A stretch of 43,569 nucleotides of DNA from a virus, in IMG/VR virus record IMGVR_UViG_3300043464_001446, positions 1 through 43,569 of that record, one strand, 5' to 3'. The notes below the pieces were generated by a model. It saw only the letters and a list, made by a program, of their open reading frames with translations. It was not told the DNA's origin and searched no databases. The first letter of the stretch is position 1; each line of letters begins with the position of its first letter. Both the position numbers and the translations under genes were made by a program. This document shows positions 33,105 through 41,245 of this stretch, piece after piece.

Positions 33105-33968
33105 TCATGCCTCCAGGGGTGCGCCATGCACCTTCTTGCCCAGCTTCTTGAGAATCTCTGTCAAGTCCACTTCCTTCTCGCCGAGGAGCGCCGCCTTCCG
33201 TCCCGTGGCGAACGTCCCCATGCGAGGCTTCGTGTCGACGTAGCACTTGTCGACCTGCGTCCCGTCGTACTTCGCCATCTCCCGGCGCAAACGGAAGATG
33301 AAGTCCACGTTGGCCCCGAAGTGCCGGGCCTCGCCGCCCTTGCCGGCGTTGACCGTCTCGACCGTCACTTCCTGACCGCCCTCTTGCTTCTTGTCCACGT
33401 TGATGTGCGCCTCCCAGAAGACGTGCAGTCCGCAGGTGACGAGGCGGTTCCGCACGGCCATCACCTGCCGACCCAGGTCCTGCCACTTCGACTGGTCCAT
33501 GCCGCCGCCACGCTTCGCCGGGTTCGGCATGCCAGCCAGCCCGCACAACAGACCCTCGGTGAGGCCCGTCAAGGAGGAGACGACCACAGCCGAGACGCCG
33601 TTCGCCTTGGCGGCCGCCGCCTTGACACGGTCAACCACCGTCATCGTCTCGTTGTAGAAGGCGTAGTCCCACTCCGTCGTCGTGCCCGACTTGCGTCGGG
33701 CTTCCGTCATGGGATGCACCGTCACGTTGAGGAAGGACTCCGGCTTCTTGCAGCTCCCAGTGATGAACTCCACCAGCCCGTCCCCGAATGCCTCGTCGAA
33801 GCCGAGGAGGTGCAGGTTCTGCGGGGCGGAGACGACGGCTCCCTTCTGGTGCGGCAGGGCGCCGAGGGCAGACGCCACGAGCCAGCATGTCTTGCCTGCC
33901 TTCGCCTCCGCCATGTACACCTGGTTGCCCCAAGGAGACGACGAAGCCCCAAGCTCTTTCAGATTCAT
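33105..33968 (-). CDS. Sak4/AAA_24-like RecA-fold ATPase
   Basis: 287 residues from ATG 33968 in an ATGA overlap with the nuclease gene. The start NQVYMAEAKAGKTCWL has a modified P-loop (EAKAGKT, K26 and T27), as in phage AAA_24/Sak4-type ATPases. The Walker B strand is VSAVVVSSLTGLTE with serine where an aspartate is usual. Later HVFWEAHINVDKK and RHFGANVDFIFRLRRE fit the RecA-fold sensor region. It probably promotes strand annealing or exchange with the SSB-like protein. Confidence 0.72.
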   Translation of the reverse strand: MNLKELGASSSPWGNQVYMAEAKAGKTCWLVASALGALPHQKGAVVSAPQNLHLLGFDEAFGDGLVEFITGSCKKPESFLNVTVHPMTEARRKSGTTTEWDYAFYNETMTVVDRVKAAAAKANGVSAVVVSSLTGLTEGLLCGLAGMPNPAKRGGGMDQSKWQDLGRQVMAVRNRLVTCGLHVFWEAHINVDKKQEGGQEVTVETVNAGKGGEARHFGANVDFIFRLRREMAKYDGTQVDKCYVDTKPRMGTFATGRKAALLGEKEVDLTEILKKLGKKVHGAPLEA

Positions 33969-34897
33969 TCGCAGTCCTCGGCAGTGAGGGGCTCGCCGCC
34001 CCGCTTGACGTACATGCCCGACGCGGGGGCGCCGAACGTACACAGGTCGCGGAACTCGCACGACCCGAAGGTCGTACCCCCGAGCCCCAGTCGGGGCCGC
34101 GCGCACGAGGTGATGTTGCGGGGAACGTCGTCGTCTGGCTTCATGGTCCGGGTCGCCTTGACTGCGAGGGCCAGCCACTTCTTGTACCAAGTGAGAGCGT
34201 GTGGCTCCGGGCGTAGCACCGGCCGAGCGAACTTGCAACGCTTGCCGCTGTAGCCCTTCTGCACCACGTCGAGGACGATAGCCCCGAGCGGGCCGTATTG
34301 CGCCGCGCCCTGGGGCGCCAGCTCCCACAGAATCCACTGAAGCAGGGGCTGGCCGTGGAGCTGGTACTCGTTGGCGATCTGCGCCGGCGTGCCTGAGCCG
34401 GTCTTGCACTCGCCAATGCACAGCACGCCGCCCGCTTCCTGGTAGTAGCCGATGTCGTCGAGCCGGGCCGTGCGCTGCGTGTCGTCGTCCGTCAGGGCAG
34501 TCGGCCCGAGCAAGTGCTCGACGGCCACCGTCTTCGGGGCGGACTGCATCGAGTAGTGCTCCCGGTACTCGGTGAGGTAGCGCTTCACGTCCGTCACGGC
34601 ATCACCGAAGACGGGCAAGCCCTGCTCCTCGTACTCGGCACGGATGCGCACCACTTCGAGGTCGATGGCGGTGTCCGTCTCGGAGTCCATCGCGCACTTC
34701 CGGGCCAGCCAGATCGCCCGCCCGGCGTGGAATGCGGACCCGATGAAGAAGTAGTCAGGCGTGGCAGTCCTTGGGACGCTGACGCCTCGGACCTTGGCGA
34801 GCTGGTACTCCTTGGGGCAGCGGAAGTACGCGGCGATCTCGGACCAGCCCGCCCCTGACGGGCCGCCTGGGTTCCAGATGGGGAGGATGTCAGTCAT
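33965..34897 (-). CDS. Cas4/RecB-like PD-(D/E)XK nuclease with iron-sulfur cysteines
   Basis: 310 residues. The start SEIAAYFRCPKEYQLAKV is typical of the RecB/Cas4 group. H57, D147 or D148 (RLDDIGYY), E163 and K165 (IGECKTGSG) form the nuclease site. C27 near the front with C265, C280 and C286 near the end match the 4Fe-4S arrangement of Cas4 and AddB. It should trim DNA ends for recombination. No other CRISPR genes are nearby. It is directly coupled to the Sak4-like ATPase, an expected exonuclease and annealing partner pair. Confidence 0.85.
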   Translation of the reverse strand: MTDILPIWNPGGPSGAGWSEIAAYFRCPKEYQLAKVRGVSVPRTATPDYFFIGSAFHAGRAIWLARKCAMDSETDTAIDLEVVRIRAEYEEQGLPVFGDAVTDVKRYLTEYREHYSMQSAPKTVAVEHLLGPTALTDDDTQRTARLDDIGYYQEAGGVLCIGECKTGSGTPAQIANEYQLHGQPLLQWILWELAPQGAAQYGPLGAIVLDVVQKGYSGKRCKFARPVLRPEPHALTWYKKWLALAVKATRTMKPDDDVPRNITSCARPRLGLGGTTFGSCEFRDLCTFGAPASGMYVKRGGEPLTAEDCE

Positions 34898-35045
34898 GTC
34901 CGCGCTCCCACGCCCGGCGCCACCCAGCGCGGTCCGCCACGCTGCGCGTGGTGCTTGCCTGCTGCCTCAGCCTCTTGTACCTGACGAACACGCGAGGCTT
35001 AGGCTCCAGTGCTCGGTGCATCTTGCCGTGGGTGCCGTCACTCAT
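34890..35045 (-). CDS. Small basic protein
   Basis: 51 residues from ATG 35045, which overlaps the previous stop by eight bases (ATGAGTGA) and has GGAGGAG upstream. Highly basic (KPRVFVRYKRLRQQASTTRS, then RRAWERGHD), so it may bind nucleic acid. It overlaps the nuclease start by eight bases. Confidence 0.6.
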   Translation of the reverse strand: MSDGTHGKMHRALEPKPRVFVRYKRLRQQASTTRSVADRAGWRRAWERGHD

Positions 35046-35268
35046 CGTCGGGCTCCTCCAAAAACTTCGGCACGAACTTCTCTGGCACCTCGATCTCGAC
35101 GTAGGGAAAGTCGTGCTCGCCCCCGAGCCAGTCTTCGGTTCCGTCATCGTACACCACGGTCCAGACCTTGAACGTGGGTTCGCCGAATTCGCAGGAGATG
35201 TAGCCCCGCAGATCCTTCACGCGCTTTCCGGCCAGTTGGGAGAGCATCACTTCGTCGGAGTCACTCAT
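35038..35268 (-). CDS. Small acidic unknown protein
   Basis: 76 residues, acidic, with a small beta fold suggested by FKVWTVVYDDGTEDWLGGEH and PYVEIEVPEKFVPKF. Its start again overlaps the previous stop by ATGAGTGA, and its end (PDDE) repeats the end of the preceding protein (SDDE). No family was recognised. Confidence 0.68.
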   Translation of the reverse strand: MSDSDEVMLSQLAGKRVKDLRGYISCEFGEPTFKVWTVVYDDGTEDWLGGEHDFPYVEIEVPEKFVPKFLEEPDDE

Positions 35269-35416
35269 CGTCGCTCACCTCGACCACGTCGAAGTCCACC
35301 GTCTGCCCGTCCTCGATGAGGAGCCCCTCCTTCGCGACGGCCAGGGCCTCCGCTTCGTCCTCGGCGTCCACGTAGGACACGATATCGACATGGAACGTCA
35401 CCTTGTAGGTCTTCAC
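35261..35416 (-). CDS. Small acidic protein
   Basis: 51 residues from GTG 35416 with GAGGAGG four bases ahead, in a GTGA overlap with the helicase stop. The sequence VKTYKVTFHVDIVSYVDAED followed by EAEALAVAKEGL has the beta-alpha pattern of small phage proteins. Function unknown. Confidence 0.65.
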   Translation of the reverse strand: MKTYKVTFHVDIVSYVDAEDEAEALAVAKEGLLIEDGQTVDFDVVEVSDDE

Positions 35417-36972
35417 TCTTCCTCCTCGGATGCCGCAAGTGCCGCGTAGATCTCTGCCAAAGCCTTCTCCTCTGCCTCAGCCGTGGCCGGGGCACTCATG
35501 ACATCATTCATCGCCGACGTAGAGTCAGACCCCATCGTCTGCCGCCACGCCTCCAGCTTGTCCACTACCTGCTCGACCACGAGCCGGTCCGCCGAGTCTT
35601 CCATCGCGAAGAACACCGCAGTCACCGGCTTGCCCTGCCCGAGGCGGTGCGCGCGGGACTCTGCCTGCGCCATCTTGATGGGCGTGTAGTCGAGGGCATG
35701 GAACAGCACCGTGTCCGCGACATGCTGGAGTCCGTCGACGCCTGTCCCTGTCGAGTCAATGGTCGCGACAACGCACGCTTTCTGTTTGGTTGCGCGGGCA
35801 ACGGCCGCCTCGCGTTGCTTGTGGGTCAGGTCGCCCGTGATGCAGATGGCGGGGTAGCCTGCCTTCTCGATGCCGTCGGCCAAGGCCCGCGCATCCTCCT
35901 TACGCCAGGTGAAGACGATGGCGTGGCCCTCCAGCTCCTCGACGGCCGAGATGACGGGCTTGATCTTCGCCGTCAGCGTGGCGATGAGTGCATCGGTCAG
36001 TCGAATCTGGCGCAGGGCGAAGGCCGTCAGGGCCTGCTTCGCCCCCTTCTCCGAGGGCAGCCAGCGGATGACCCGCGTCAGGCTGGGAAGCTGGTCCCCG
36101 AGTTCGGCCTTGGTCCGGCGCGTCATGACATGGGACAGCCTGGCCTTCAGCTCCTCGCTCCGGCTGATGCCCTTGTTCTCCTTGCCGCCCCACTTGTTGA
36201 CGCTGGCGTCGCAGTAGGCGTAGTCGAACTGGTTCGCCGTCCCGAAGCGGTAGCCGAACAGCAACTTCAGCGGATTCCACAGGTCGCGGGGCCGACCCCA
36301 CATCGGAGTGCCCGTCAGACCCAGCCTGTACGACGCGATGCGACACAGATTGAGCAGCGCCTCGCCCCGCTCCGTGCGCCGGCCCCGGACCAGGTGGAGT
36401 TCGTCGATGACGATCATGTGCGGGGCGAAGGACTTGGGCAGCTTCGCCAGCAACTCGAAGCTGATGATGACCACGCCCTCGCCGGGCATCGTGTTCTCCG
36501 CCTGCTTCCCTGTCTCGACGAGGCGGGGCGTGACACCCAGCCAGTGCTTCATCTCCTTCACCCAGCCCCGCCGAACCGAGGCCGGGGCCACGACGAGGAG
36601 GGGCCAGGGCCGACTCAGTGCATCCCAAGTCGCACACGTCTGGAGCGTCTTGCCGAGGCCCATGTCGTCGGCGAGGATGTGCCCGCCGTCTCGCTGAATC
36701 AGACCGACCACGCGCCGCACGCCGTCCCTCTGGTACGGGCGGAGTCGGGCGTCGTCGAGCAGCGAGGGCGTCTTGCGTGGCGGGTACGTGGGGCGCAGTT
36801 GGAACGCCCCGCGCATCCGGGCCAGCTCGTCCTCCGAAGTAAAGCCTCGACGCTGAATGAGGACAGGCAGGGCATCGATGGGCAGGAGCACCTGCTTGCC
36901 TTGGTTCGTCAGCTTCACGCCAGGGATGTGCTCGATGTCCTGCCCTGCGTAGGGGACGGTGATGTTCATCAT
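35413..36972 (-). CDS. SNF2-type DNA helicase
   Basis: 519 residues (ATG 36972; a second ATG three bases on). Helicase motifs are complete: LRPYQRDGVRR, motif I ADDMGLGKT (102-109), motif II IDELH (189-193), motif III LTGTP (219-223) and a C-terminal VI-like QAESRAHRLGQ. This is a compact member of the SNF2 group, which moves along double-stranded DNA and can remodel forks. It lies in a run of replication genes, just downstream of the RepA-like ATPase, and is coupled by ATGA to the gene above. Confidence 0.92.
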   Translation of the reverse strand: MMNITVPYAGQDIEHIPGVKLTNQGKQVLLPIDALPVLIQRRGFTSEDELARMRGAFQLRPTYPPRKTPSLLDDARLRPYQRDGVRRVVGLIQRDGGHILADDMGLGKTLQTCATWDALSRPWPLLVVAPASVRRGWVKEMKHWLGVTPRLVETGKQAENTMPGEGVVIISFELLAKLPKSFAPHMIVIDELHLVRGRRTERGEALLNLCRIASYRLGLTGTPMWGRPRDLWNPLKLLFGYRFGTANQFDYAYCDASVNKWGGKENKGISRSEELKARLSHVMTRRTKAELGDQLPSLTRVIRWLPSEKGAKQALTAFALRQIRLTDALIATLTAKIKPVISAVEELEGHAIVFTWRKEDARALADGIEKAGYPAICITGDLTHKQREAAVARATKQKACVVATIDSTGTGVDGLQHVADTVLFHALDYTPIKMAQAESRAHRLGQGKPVTAVFFAMEDSADRLVVEQVVDKLEAWRQTMGSDSTSAMNDVMSAPATAEAEEKALAEIYAALAASEEEE

Positions 36973-37289
36973 GCCTGCCCCTCTGGCATCGTGAAGACGG
37001 TTGGCTCCTCAGAGGCCCGGCGCTCCCGCATCTGGCGCTCCGTCTCGGCGAGCACCTGCTTCGCCGCCTCGCCCAGCGTCGCCATCAGGGCGAGCTGTGC
37101 CGCCGCCCGCCCGTCCTCCTGCGACGGCTCCACCTCCCCGAACACGGCGTGCATCTGGGACATCTTCGCCGACGAGGCGTCGAACCTCACCTCCCACTGC
37201 GTGCCCTGGCGCATCTCCTCGGGGCTGGGGATGTCCACTTCGACCTTGGCTTGCAACATGACCTGCATCATCACGGCGGTCTTCGTCAT
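36969..37289 (-). CDS. Unknown protein between RepA-like ATPase and helicase
   Basis: 106 residues from ATG 37289, with ATGA overlaps on both sides. Methionine-rich start (MTKTAVMMQVMLQAKVEVDI) and a helical end (LAETERQMRERRASEE). No recognised family; coupling to both ATPase genes suggests a shared role. Confidence 0.7.
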   Translation of the reverse strand: MTKTAVMMQVMLQAKVEVDIPSPEEMRQGTQWEVRFDASSAKMSQMHAVFGEVEPSQEDGRAAAQLALMATLGEAAKQVLAETERQMRERRASEEPTVFTMPEGQA

Positions 37290-38260
37290 TCGTTCATGTC
37301 CTTCTGGATGGTCTTCGTTGCCTTGTGTACCACGTCAAGCATGGCCGGGTTCGCCTTTCCGTCCGGCGTGACGGCCCCGAGGGAGCGAAGCTGACTGATG
37401 GCTTTCGCTTTCGTAGCCGCCGACACGCCTGTCAGCTCCTTGCCCTCCAGCATGGCGAGGAACAAGTCCCTCGCGTAGCCGTCAATCTCCGCCACGGCCT
37501 CGCCGTTGCCCCACACCTTCAGCTGCACCGTCTTCTCCCACGACGCGCCACGCTTCAGGGTCACGTCGAAGTGGACCCGCCCCTTGCCCTTCGGGGTGAG
37601 CACGATGAGTCCGTCGGCCAGACCGAACATGGCCGACGTGCCGCGCGCATCGTCTGCCTTCAGGTTCCGCTCCTCGTCCCCGCCGCTCCGCTTGCGAGTG
37701 TGATGCACCACGAGCACGCACGAGTCGTTCTCCTTTGCCCACTTTTGCAGGGGCCGGAGCAGCCGGTTCATCTCGCCCGCGTCCACCTCGTCGAGAGAGT
37801 GGAAGTCCCGGAGTGGGTCCAGCCAGAACAGCTTCGGCCGCTTCTCGTTGAGCAGGCGGAGCAGCTTCGTCAGGATGCCTGGGTCGTCGAGCCGGAACTG
37901 CCACGGGTCCCGGAGCAGTCGGACCCGGCCGTGGATTCCGCCCTTCACGCCCATGCCCTGCTCGACCATGTACCGCAGTTCGCCCGGCGTCGCCTCGATG
38001 CTGGCCCCGATCACAATGCCTGCCTCGGGCACCTTCAGCAGCTCGGCTGGGAGGGCGTCGATCTTCTCCCCCGCCACGACCAGGCTCCACGCCATCTCGA
38101 CCGTGCTCTTGTAAGACTTGGGCGGGGCCACCATGAAGACGATGCCGGTTGGGAGCACGCCCTCGATGACCCACTTCGGCGCCTCCATCTCGGCGTCCCA
38201 CAGGTCCTCAAACCAGTGGTCGAAGTCGTCCTCCCCTTCCCATTCGTCGTGCTCACTCAT
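37286..38260 (-). CDS. RepA/AAA_25-like replicative ATPase
   Basis: 324 residues. RecA-fold ATPase of the AAA_25 type: P-loop APPKSYKST (45-53, with the glycine before lysine replaced by tyrosine), Walker B LFWLDPLRDFH (D148), and VLVVHHTRKR (H186, H187) followed by GTSAMFGLADGLIVL. Proteins of this group open origins as hexameric helicases or load them. The C-terminal 60 residues look like a winged helix. It is the best candidate for the replication helicase; no primase was found. Confidence 0.8.
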   Translation of the reverse strand: MSEHDEWEGEDDFDHWFEDLWDAEMEAPKWVIEGVLPTGIVFMVAPPKSYKSTVEMAWSLVVAGEKIDALPAELLKVPEAGIVIGASIEATPGELRYMVEQGMGVKGGIHGRVRLLRDPWQFRLDDPGILTKLLRLLNEKRPKLFWLDPLRDFHSLDEVDAGEMNRLLRPLQKWAKENDSCVLVVHHTRKRSGGDEERNLKADDARGTSAMFGLADGLIVLTPKGKGRVHFDVTLKRGASWEKTVQLKVWGNGEAVAEIDGYARDLFLAMLEGKELTGVSAATKAKAISQLRSLGAVTPDGKANPAMLDVVHKATKTIQKDMNE

Positions 38261-38490
38261 GCGCGCCTCGCCATCTTTCGGTTGTTCGCCGCCAGCTTCG
38301 ACTCAGGTGGACTCTCGACTCCCAGGCTTCCGTTCCCAACGTGCCGCAGGTCGGATGAGAGGAAGTGCAGGATGCGCCCGTCGTCGAGCACCACGCACCA
38401 CATGTCGTTCATGTGGACCCCGCCGTCGGTGACGTAGACGGTCGTCCCCTCCCCGAGGGGAGTCGAGACGGGGATGGAGATGGGGAGCAT
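38257..38490 (-). CDS. Small unknown beta protein
   Basis: 77 residues from ATG 38490, overlapping the preceding stop (ATGA). Strands such as GEGTTVYVTDGGVHMNDMWC and VVLDDGRILHFLSSDLRHV suggest a small barrel. It ends in an ATGA overlap with the RepA-like gene. No family recognised. Confidence 0.68.
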   Translation of the reverse strand: MLPISIPVSTPLGEGTTVYVTDGGVHMNDMWCVVLDDGRILHFLSSDLRHVGNGSLGVESPPESKLAANNRKMARRA

Positions 38491-39074
38491 CACGCCCCCT
38501 CCGGGTACTTCGCGAGGACGGCGCGTGCTTGGCACGTCTCGCAGTTACAGCGGTACCCAGCCACGGCATCGTCGCAGTCTTCCGGCGCGAGCCTGCGCAG
38601 CGCCCGCACCGCCTCGTCGCGCTCGGCCTCGGCCTTCTCGGCGCGCTCAACCATCTTCGCGATTTCGTCCCACGACCGCTCCAACTCGTCCGCCAGCGGC
38701 GTGGCGGTGAGTGGCGTGACGCGCACCTTCTCCGCTGCCCACGCATCGACTTCGTCAGTGACGGCGCGCTCGAATTGCCCAACAGCGGCGAGACGGGCGA
38801 ATTCACCGAGATGGCCATCAACGAGTTTGGCGGCCTCGTCGAGCAGGCGGCAGCGCAGTTGCCGCGCGCACGCCTCCCGCATCTCCTCCCTCTCCCGCGC
38901 AACCGCCTCGGCCGTGCGGGCGGCCTCGGCGTCGATGTGGGCGAGAGCATGGTTCAGCGCCCACGTCGTCGGGTCGGACCCGTTGGCCGCGCACTCGCGC
39001 ACCTCGTTCAGTGCGTCCTTCACGTCGTCAGTCATGGTCGCCTCGCTCGATGTCACGTCATCAGAACGGGACAT
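38490..39074 (-). CDS. Coiled-coil protein with C-terminal zinc motif
   Basis: 194 residues from ATG 39074, or 181 from ATG 39035, which has GCGAGG upstream; the sequence does not settle it. Almost entirely helical and charged (EAARTAEAVAREREEMREAC, WDEIAKMVERAEKAEAERDE), ending with YRCNCETCQA, which may bind zinc. Function unknown. Confidence 0.65.
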   Translation of the reverse strand: MSRSDDVTSSEATMTDDVKDALNEVRECAANGSDPTTWALNHALAHIDAEAARTAEAVAREREEMREACARQLRCRLLDEAAKLVDGHLGEFARLAAVGQFERAVTDEVDAWAAEKVRVTPLTATPLADELERSWDEIAKMVERAEKAEAERDEAVRALRRLAPEDCDDAVAGYRCNCETCQARAVLAKYPEGA

Positions 39075-39252
39075 CTTCGTCTTCCTTCGCGCGGTCGGCC
39101 TGCTCTGCCTCCACGGCCACGCCGAGCGCGTAGACCAAGGCCTCCCTCTGCGCGTCGGTCAGCCGCCCGCGCTCGGCAATCTCCTCGGCGTCCTCCCACG
39201 AAAATTCCACCACCACCACACGCACTCGGCGTTCCTGAACCGTTGCTTTCAT
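39061..39252 (-). CDS. Small acidic unknown protein
   Basis: 63 residues from ATG 39252 (ATGA overlap). A beta start (VRVVVVEFSWEDAEEIAERG) and a helix with an acidic tail (KEDEDVPF). No family was recognised. Confidence 0.62.
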   Translation of the reverse strand: MKATVQERRVRVVVVEFSWEDAEEIAERGRLTDAQREALVYALGVAVEAEQADRAKEDEDVPF

Positions 39253-39551
39253 CGGTTGTCCTCTCCGTCGTCATGGCCTCGCCCGCCCGTACCCTGAAGG
39301 CCACCGATACTCAACGTCTCCTCTAGGTTCTCGTACGTCAGCGCCCGGCGGGGGTCATGACGCTCCGGTTCGCACATGCTGACACGCGCCCCGAAATACT
39401 GCGCCATGCACTCTGCCGCAAGGGCCGTCTCGCAGACGAACTCCCTCACCTTGGACGTGAACGGCTCGTAGAGACGCCACACGTTCCCGCCCAACGTGGC
39501 GGGGCATTGGTACACAAACCACGGGTCCTCGATTTCCCACGCGCGCGTCAC
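39249..39551 (-). CDS. Unknown protein
   Basis: 100 residues from GTG 39551 (GTGA overlap). Aromatic and cysteine-containing start (WEIEDPWFVYQCPATLGGNV, KVREFVCETALAAECMAQYF) and a G/D-rich end. The front resembles a small alpha-beta domain. Function unknown. Confidence 0.62.
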   Translation of the reverse strand: MTRAWEIEDPWFVYQCPATLGGNVWRLYEPFTSKVREFVCETALAAECMAQYFGARVSMCEPERHDPRRALTYENLEETLSIGGLQGTGGRGHDDGEDNR

Positions 39552-39733
39552 GGTTGGGCCTCCTTCGTCGTGAAGAGGGCGACAGCCAGCGCGTCGGCGA
39601 AGTCCAGCTCGACCTCCGCCTTGTCCGACATCGGGCGCTTGTTGATGGCCGCGAGGAGATACCGGGCTTCCTTCTCCGGCATGCTGACGTGAATCGTCTT
39701 GCGCGTCTCGACCTCCGCAGTCGCTGTGATCAC
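39548..39733 (-). CDS. Small unknown protein
   Basis: 61 residues from GTG 39733 (GTGA overlap). Contains a strand-rich start (ETRKTIHVSMPEKEARYLLA) and a helical end (DFADALAVALFTTKEAQP). No family recognised. Confidence 0.62.
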   Translation of the reverse strand: MITATAEVETRKTIHVSMPEKEARYLLAAINKRPMSDKAEVELDFADALAVALFTTKEAQP

Positions 39734-40035
39734 AGCAGTCCCTCCAGTCTCTCGACAGCCGCGCGGAGCTTGCGCGTGGCCAGGCCCACTTCCGCATCCA
39801 GGCTCTTCTCCACGTCCTCGACTTGAGCCACAGCCTCGGCCACGGCCGCGTCCACGGTCCGGCGCTCCTCGTCCGCGTCGGCCTCGGCCTCTGCCAGCGC
39901 CGCCAGGAAGTCGAGCACTGCTCTGGCCTGCTCAACTGACACGATCAGGTGCCGCGCTTCGCATTGTGCCTCGTCCGCTTCCCGCGTCAGGCCGTGCCGC
40001 AACTTGCTGAGGGCGTTTCTCTCGTCTCGCGTCAT
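39730..40035 (-). CDS. Helical unknown protein
   Basis: 101 residues from ATG 40035 (ATGA overlap), with GGGG at good spacing. Long helices with many alanines and acidic residues (ARAVLDFLAALAEAEADADE, VEKSLDAEVGLATRKL), probably a coiled coil. Function unknown. Confidence 0.63.
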   Translation of the reverse strand: MTRDERNALSKLRHGLTREADEAQCEARHLIVSVEQARAVLDFLAALAEAEADADEERRTVDAAVAEAVAQVEDVEKSLDAEVGLATRKLRAAVERLEGLL

Positions 40036-40262
40036 ACGTTCCCCACGAAGGTGAAGGAGTGCGCGACTCGCTTCAACAGCCGCAGCGCGCCCTCCGGGTT
40101 GGACTTCGCCATCATGCCCCGCGCCTCGTCCACTGCCGAGGGCGAGGCCCGCACAGCGTACACCTCGACCGTCCTGTACGTCGAGGGCAGGGTGTCCAGG
40201 CTCGGTGCCAAGCCCTCGACGGCGCCGCCGTCTTTGGCAATGCTCACGTAGACGGTGATCAT
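40032..40262 (-). CDS. Small unknown protein
   Basis: 76 residues from ATG 40262 (ATGA overlap). Beta start (MITVYVSIAKDGGAVEGLAP), then STYRTVEVYAVRASPSAVDE and a helical end. No family recognised. Confidence 0.62.
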   Translation of the reverse strand: MITVYVSIAKDGGAVEGLAPSLDTLPSTYRTVEVYAVRASPSAVDEARGMMAKSNPEGALRLLKRVAHSFTFVGNV

Positions 40263-40549
40263 CGCGCACCCCCAGACTCCGCGCGCAGCACGATGTAGGG
40301 CACGTGCCGGTGTCCCACCTCGTGCCACTGCCCCCGCACGAGGCGCCGAGTCGGCACGGTTGCGGCCGCACTGGCACGCGGCATGCGCCAGTAATCGACT
40401 GGGATTTGCTCGGAGCGCGCGAAGACCTCGCACGCCTGCTCGTCTGAGGTCGCCTTGACGACCCCTCGCCTCACGCACAGCCTGGCCGTGTGGGGCGCGG
40501 CGGGGCTCGTCAGGGCCCACGCTTCCACGGTGTAGGCGCGGAGTGTCAC
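40259..40549 (-). CDS. Unknown protein
   Basis: 96 residues from GTG 40549 (GTGA overlap). Contains ACEVFARSEQIPVDYWRMPR and many basic residues, ending in HEVGHRHVPYIVLRAESGG. No family recognised; it is coupled to genes on both sides. Confidence 0.6.
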   Translation of the reverse strand: MTLRAYTVEAWALTSPAAPHTARLCVRRGVVKATSDEQACEVFARSEQIPVDYWRMPRASAAATVPTRRLVRGQWHEVGHRHVPYIVLRAESGGAR

Positions 40550-40845
40550 GGCGTCACCTCCTCGCCTTGCAGGGCTGCGCGGACCTTCGCGGTCAGCACC
40601 TCCAGACGCTCGACCTTCCGACGCTCGGAGTTCCGCTCCCGGCGGATGATGTCCAGGATCTCGGCCAGCTCCGTCTCAAATTCGTCGATGACGCCTGCGC
40701 TGAATTCGTGGCCGTCCTGCTCGGCGAACCCTGCGCCATAGCCCATTTCGGACATTTCCTGCGCCGCCTTGCCCGACAGGGCCCTCACCTCGCCGATTGC
40801 CACCGAAAAGTCGTCACTCGCCTGCGCCAAAGTCTTGCTCGCCAT
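40546..40845 (-). CDS. Helical protein at the start of the coupled early run
   Basis: 99 residues from ATG 40845 with AAGGTGAG close upstream. It is the first gene of the unbroken minus-strand run. Helical, with acidic segments (FSAGVIDEFETELAEILDII) and a basic one (RRERNSERRKVERLEVLTAK). About 77 bases without a gene precede it, holding a weak hairpin (40898-40913) and no clear promoter. Confidence 0.65.
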   Translation of the reverse strand: MASKTLAQASDDFSVAIGEVRALSGKAAQEMSEMGYGAGFAEQDGHEFSAGVIDEFETELAEILDIIRRERNSERRKVERLEVLTAKVRAALQGEEVTP

Positions 40846-40922
40846 TGTCTCACCTTGTCCTTACCTGCTACGTGGAACCACTGCGCTCACTGCATGGGAC
40901 CCCTACGAGGGTCAGGCGTGTA

Positions 40923-41177
40923 TCAGTGGCATTCCCGCTTGACGCACACGTAGACGTTGCCCTTGGAGTCCGCCCGGCCCCCACGAACCCACGTGCCATG
41001 CCACCCGTACTTCAGAATCAGCGCCCGTGCCGCCGCGTCATGGTTCGCTTCGCTGCTCAGCGCGTGGTCCCAGGGGACCGTGACGCTTCCGGCTTCCGCG
41101 CTAGCCTTCACGCGCGCGCCGCGATGGTCGGTGGGTCCGATGTACTTCGTTTCGATGGCTTGCATTGTCGCTTGCAT
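40923..41177 (-). CDS. Conserved small phage/plasmid-type unknown protein
   Basis: 84 residues. I chose ATG 41177, five bases after GGGAG, over GTG 41183 and a third ATG at 41165, because a 12-base tandem duplication repeats the start site (41158-41181). The sequence with TKYIGPTDHRGARVKASAEA and NHDAAARALILKYGWHGTW belongs to a widespread but uncharacterised small family. It has no known function. Confidence 0.7.
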   Translation of the reverse strand: MQATMQAIETKYIGPTDHRGARVKASAEAGSVTVPWDHALSSEANHDAAARALILKYGWHGTWVRGGRADSKGNVYVCVKRECH

Positions 41178-41181
41178 TGTC
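41158..41181 (-). repeat. 12-bp tandem duplication over a start codon
   Basis: GACAATGCAAGC occurs twice in a row on the minus strand. Each copy holds an in-frame ATG, so the duplication adds a second start and four residues to the 40923-41177 gene. Confidence 0.8.
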
Positions 41182-41213
41182 ACTCCCTTGTTTGTGCTGC
41201 GTTGACGGCATGG

Positions 41214-41239
41214 TGCCCCGGACTCTCACGCGCGGGGCA
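41214..41239 (-). terminator. Hairpin between early genes
   Basis: TGCCCCG and CGGGGCA form a seven-pair stem around a 12-base loop, just after the 41246-41530 gene. No T run follows, so it may be an attenuator, not a full terminator. Confidence 0.4.
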
Positions 41240-41245
41240 AGGGCG

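Noticed and set aside
33965-34897. Cas4-like nuclease as a sign of a CRISPR system
   Set aside because: No repeats, Cas1 or Cas2 are seen; phage Cas4-like nucleases commonly serve recombination.
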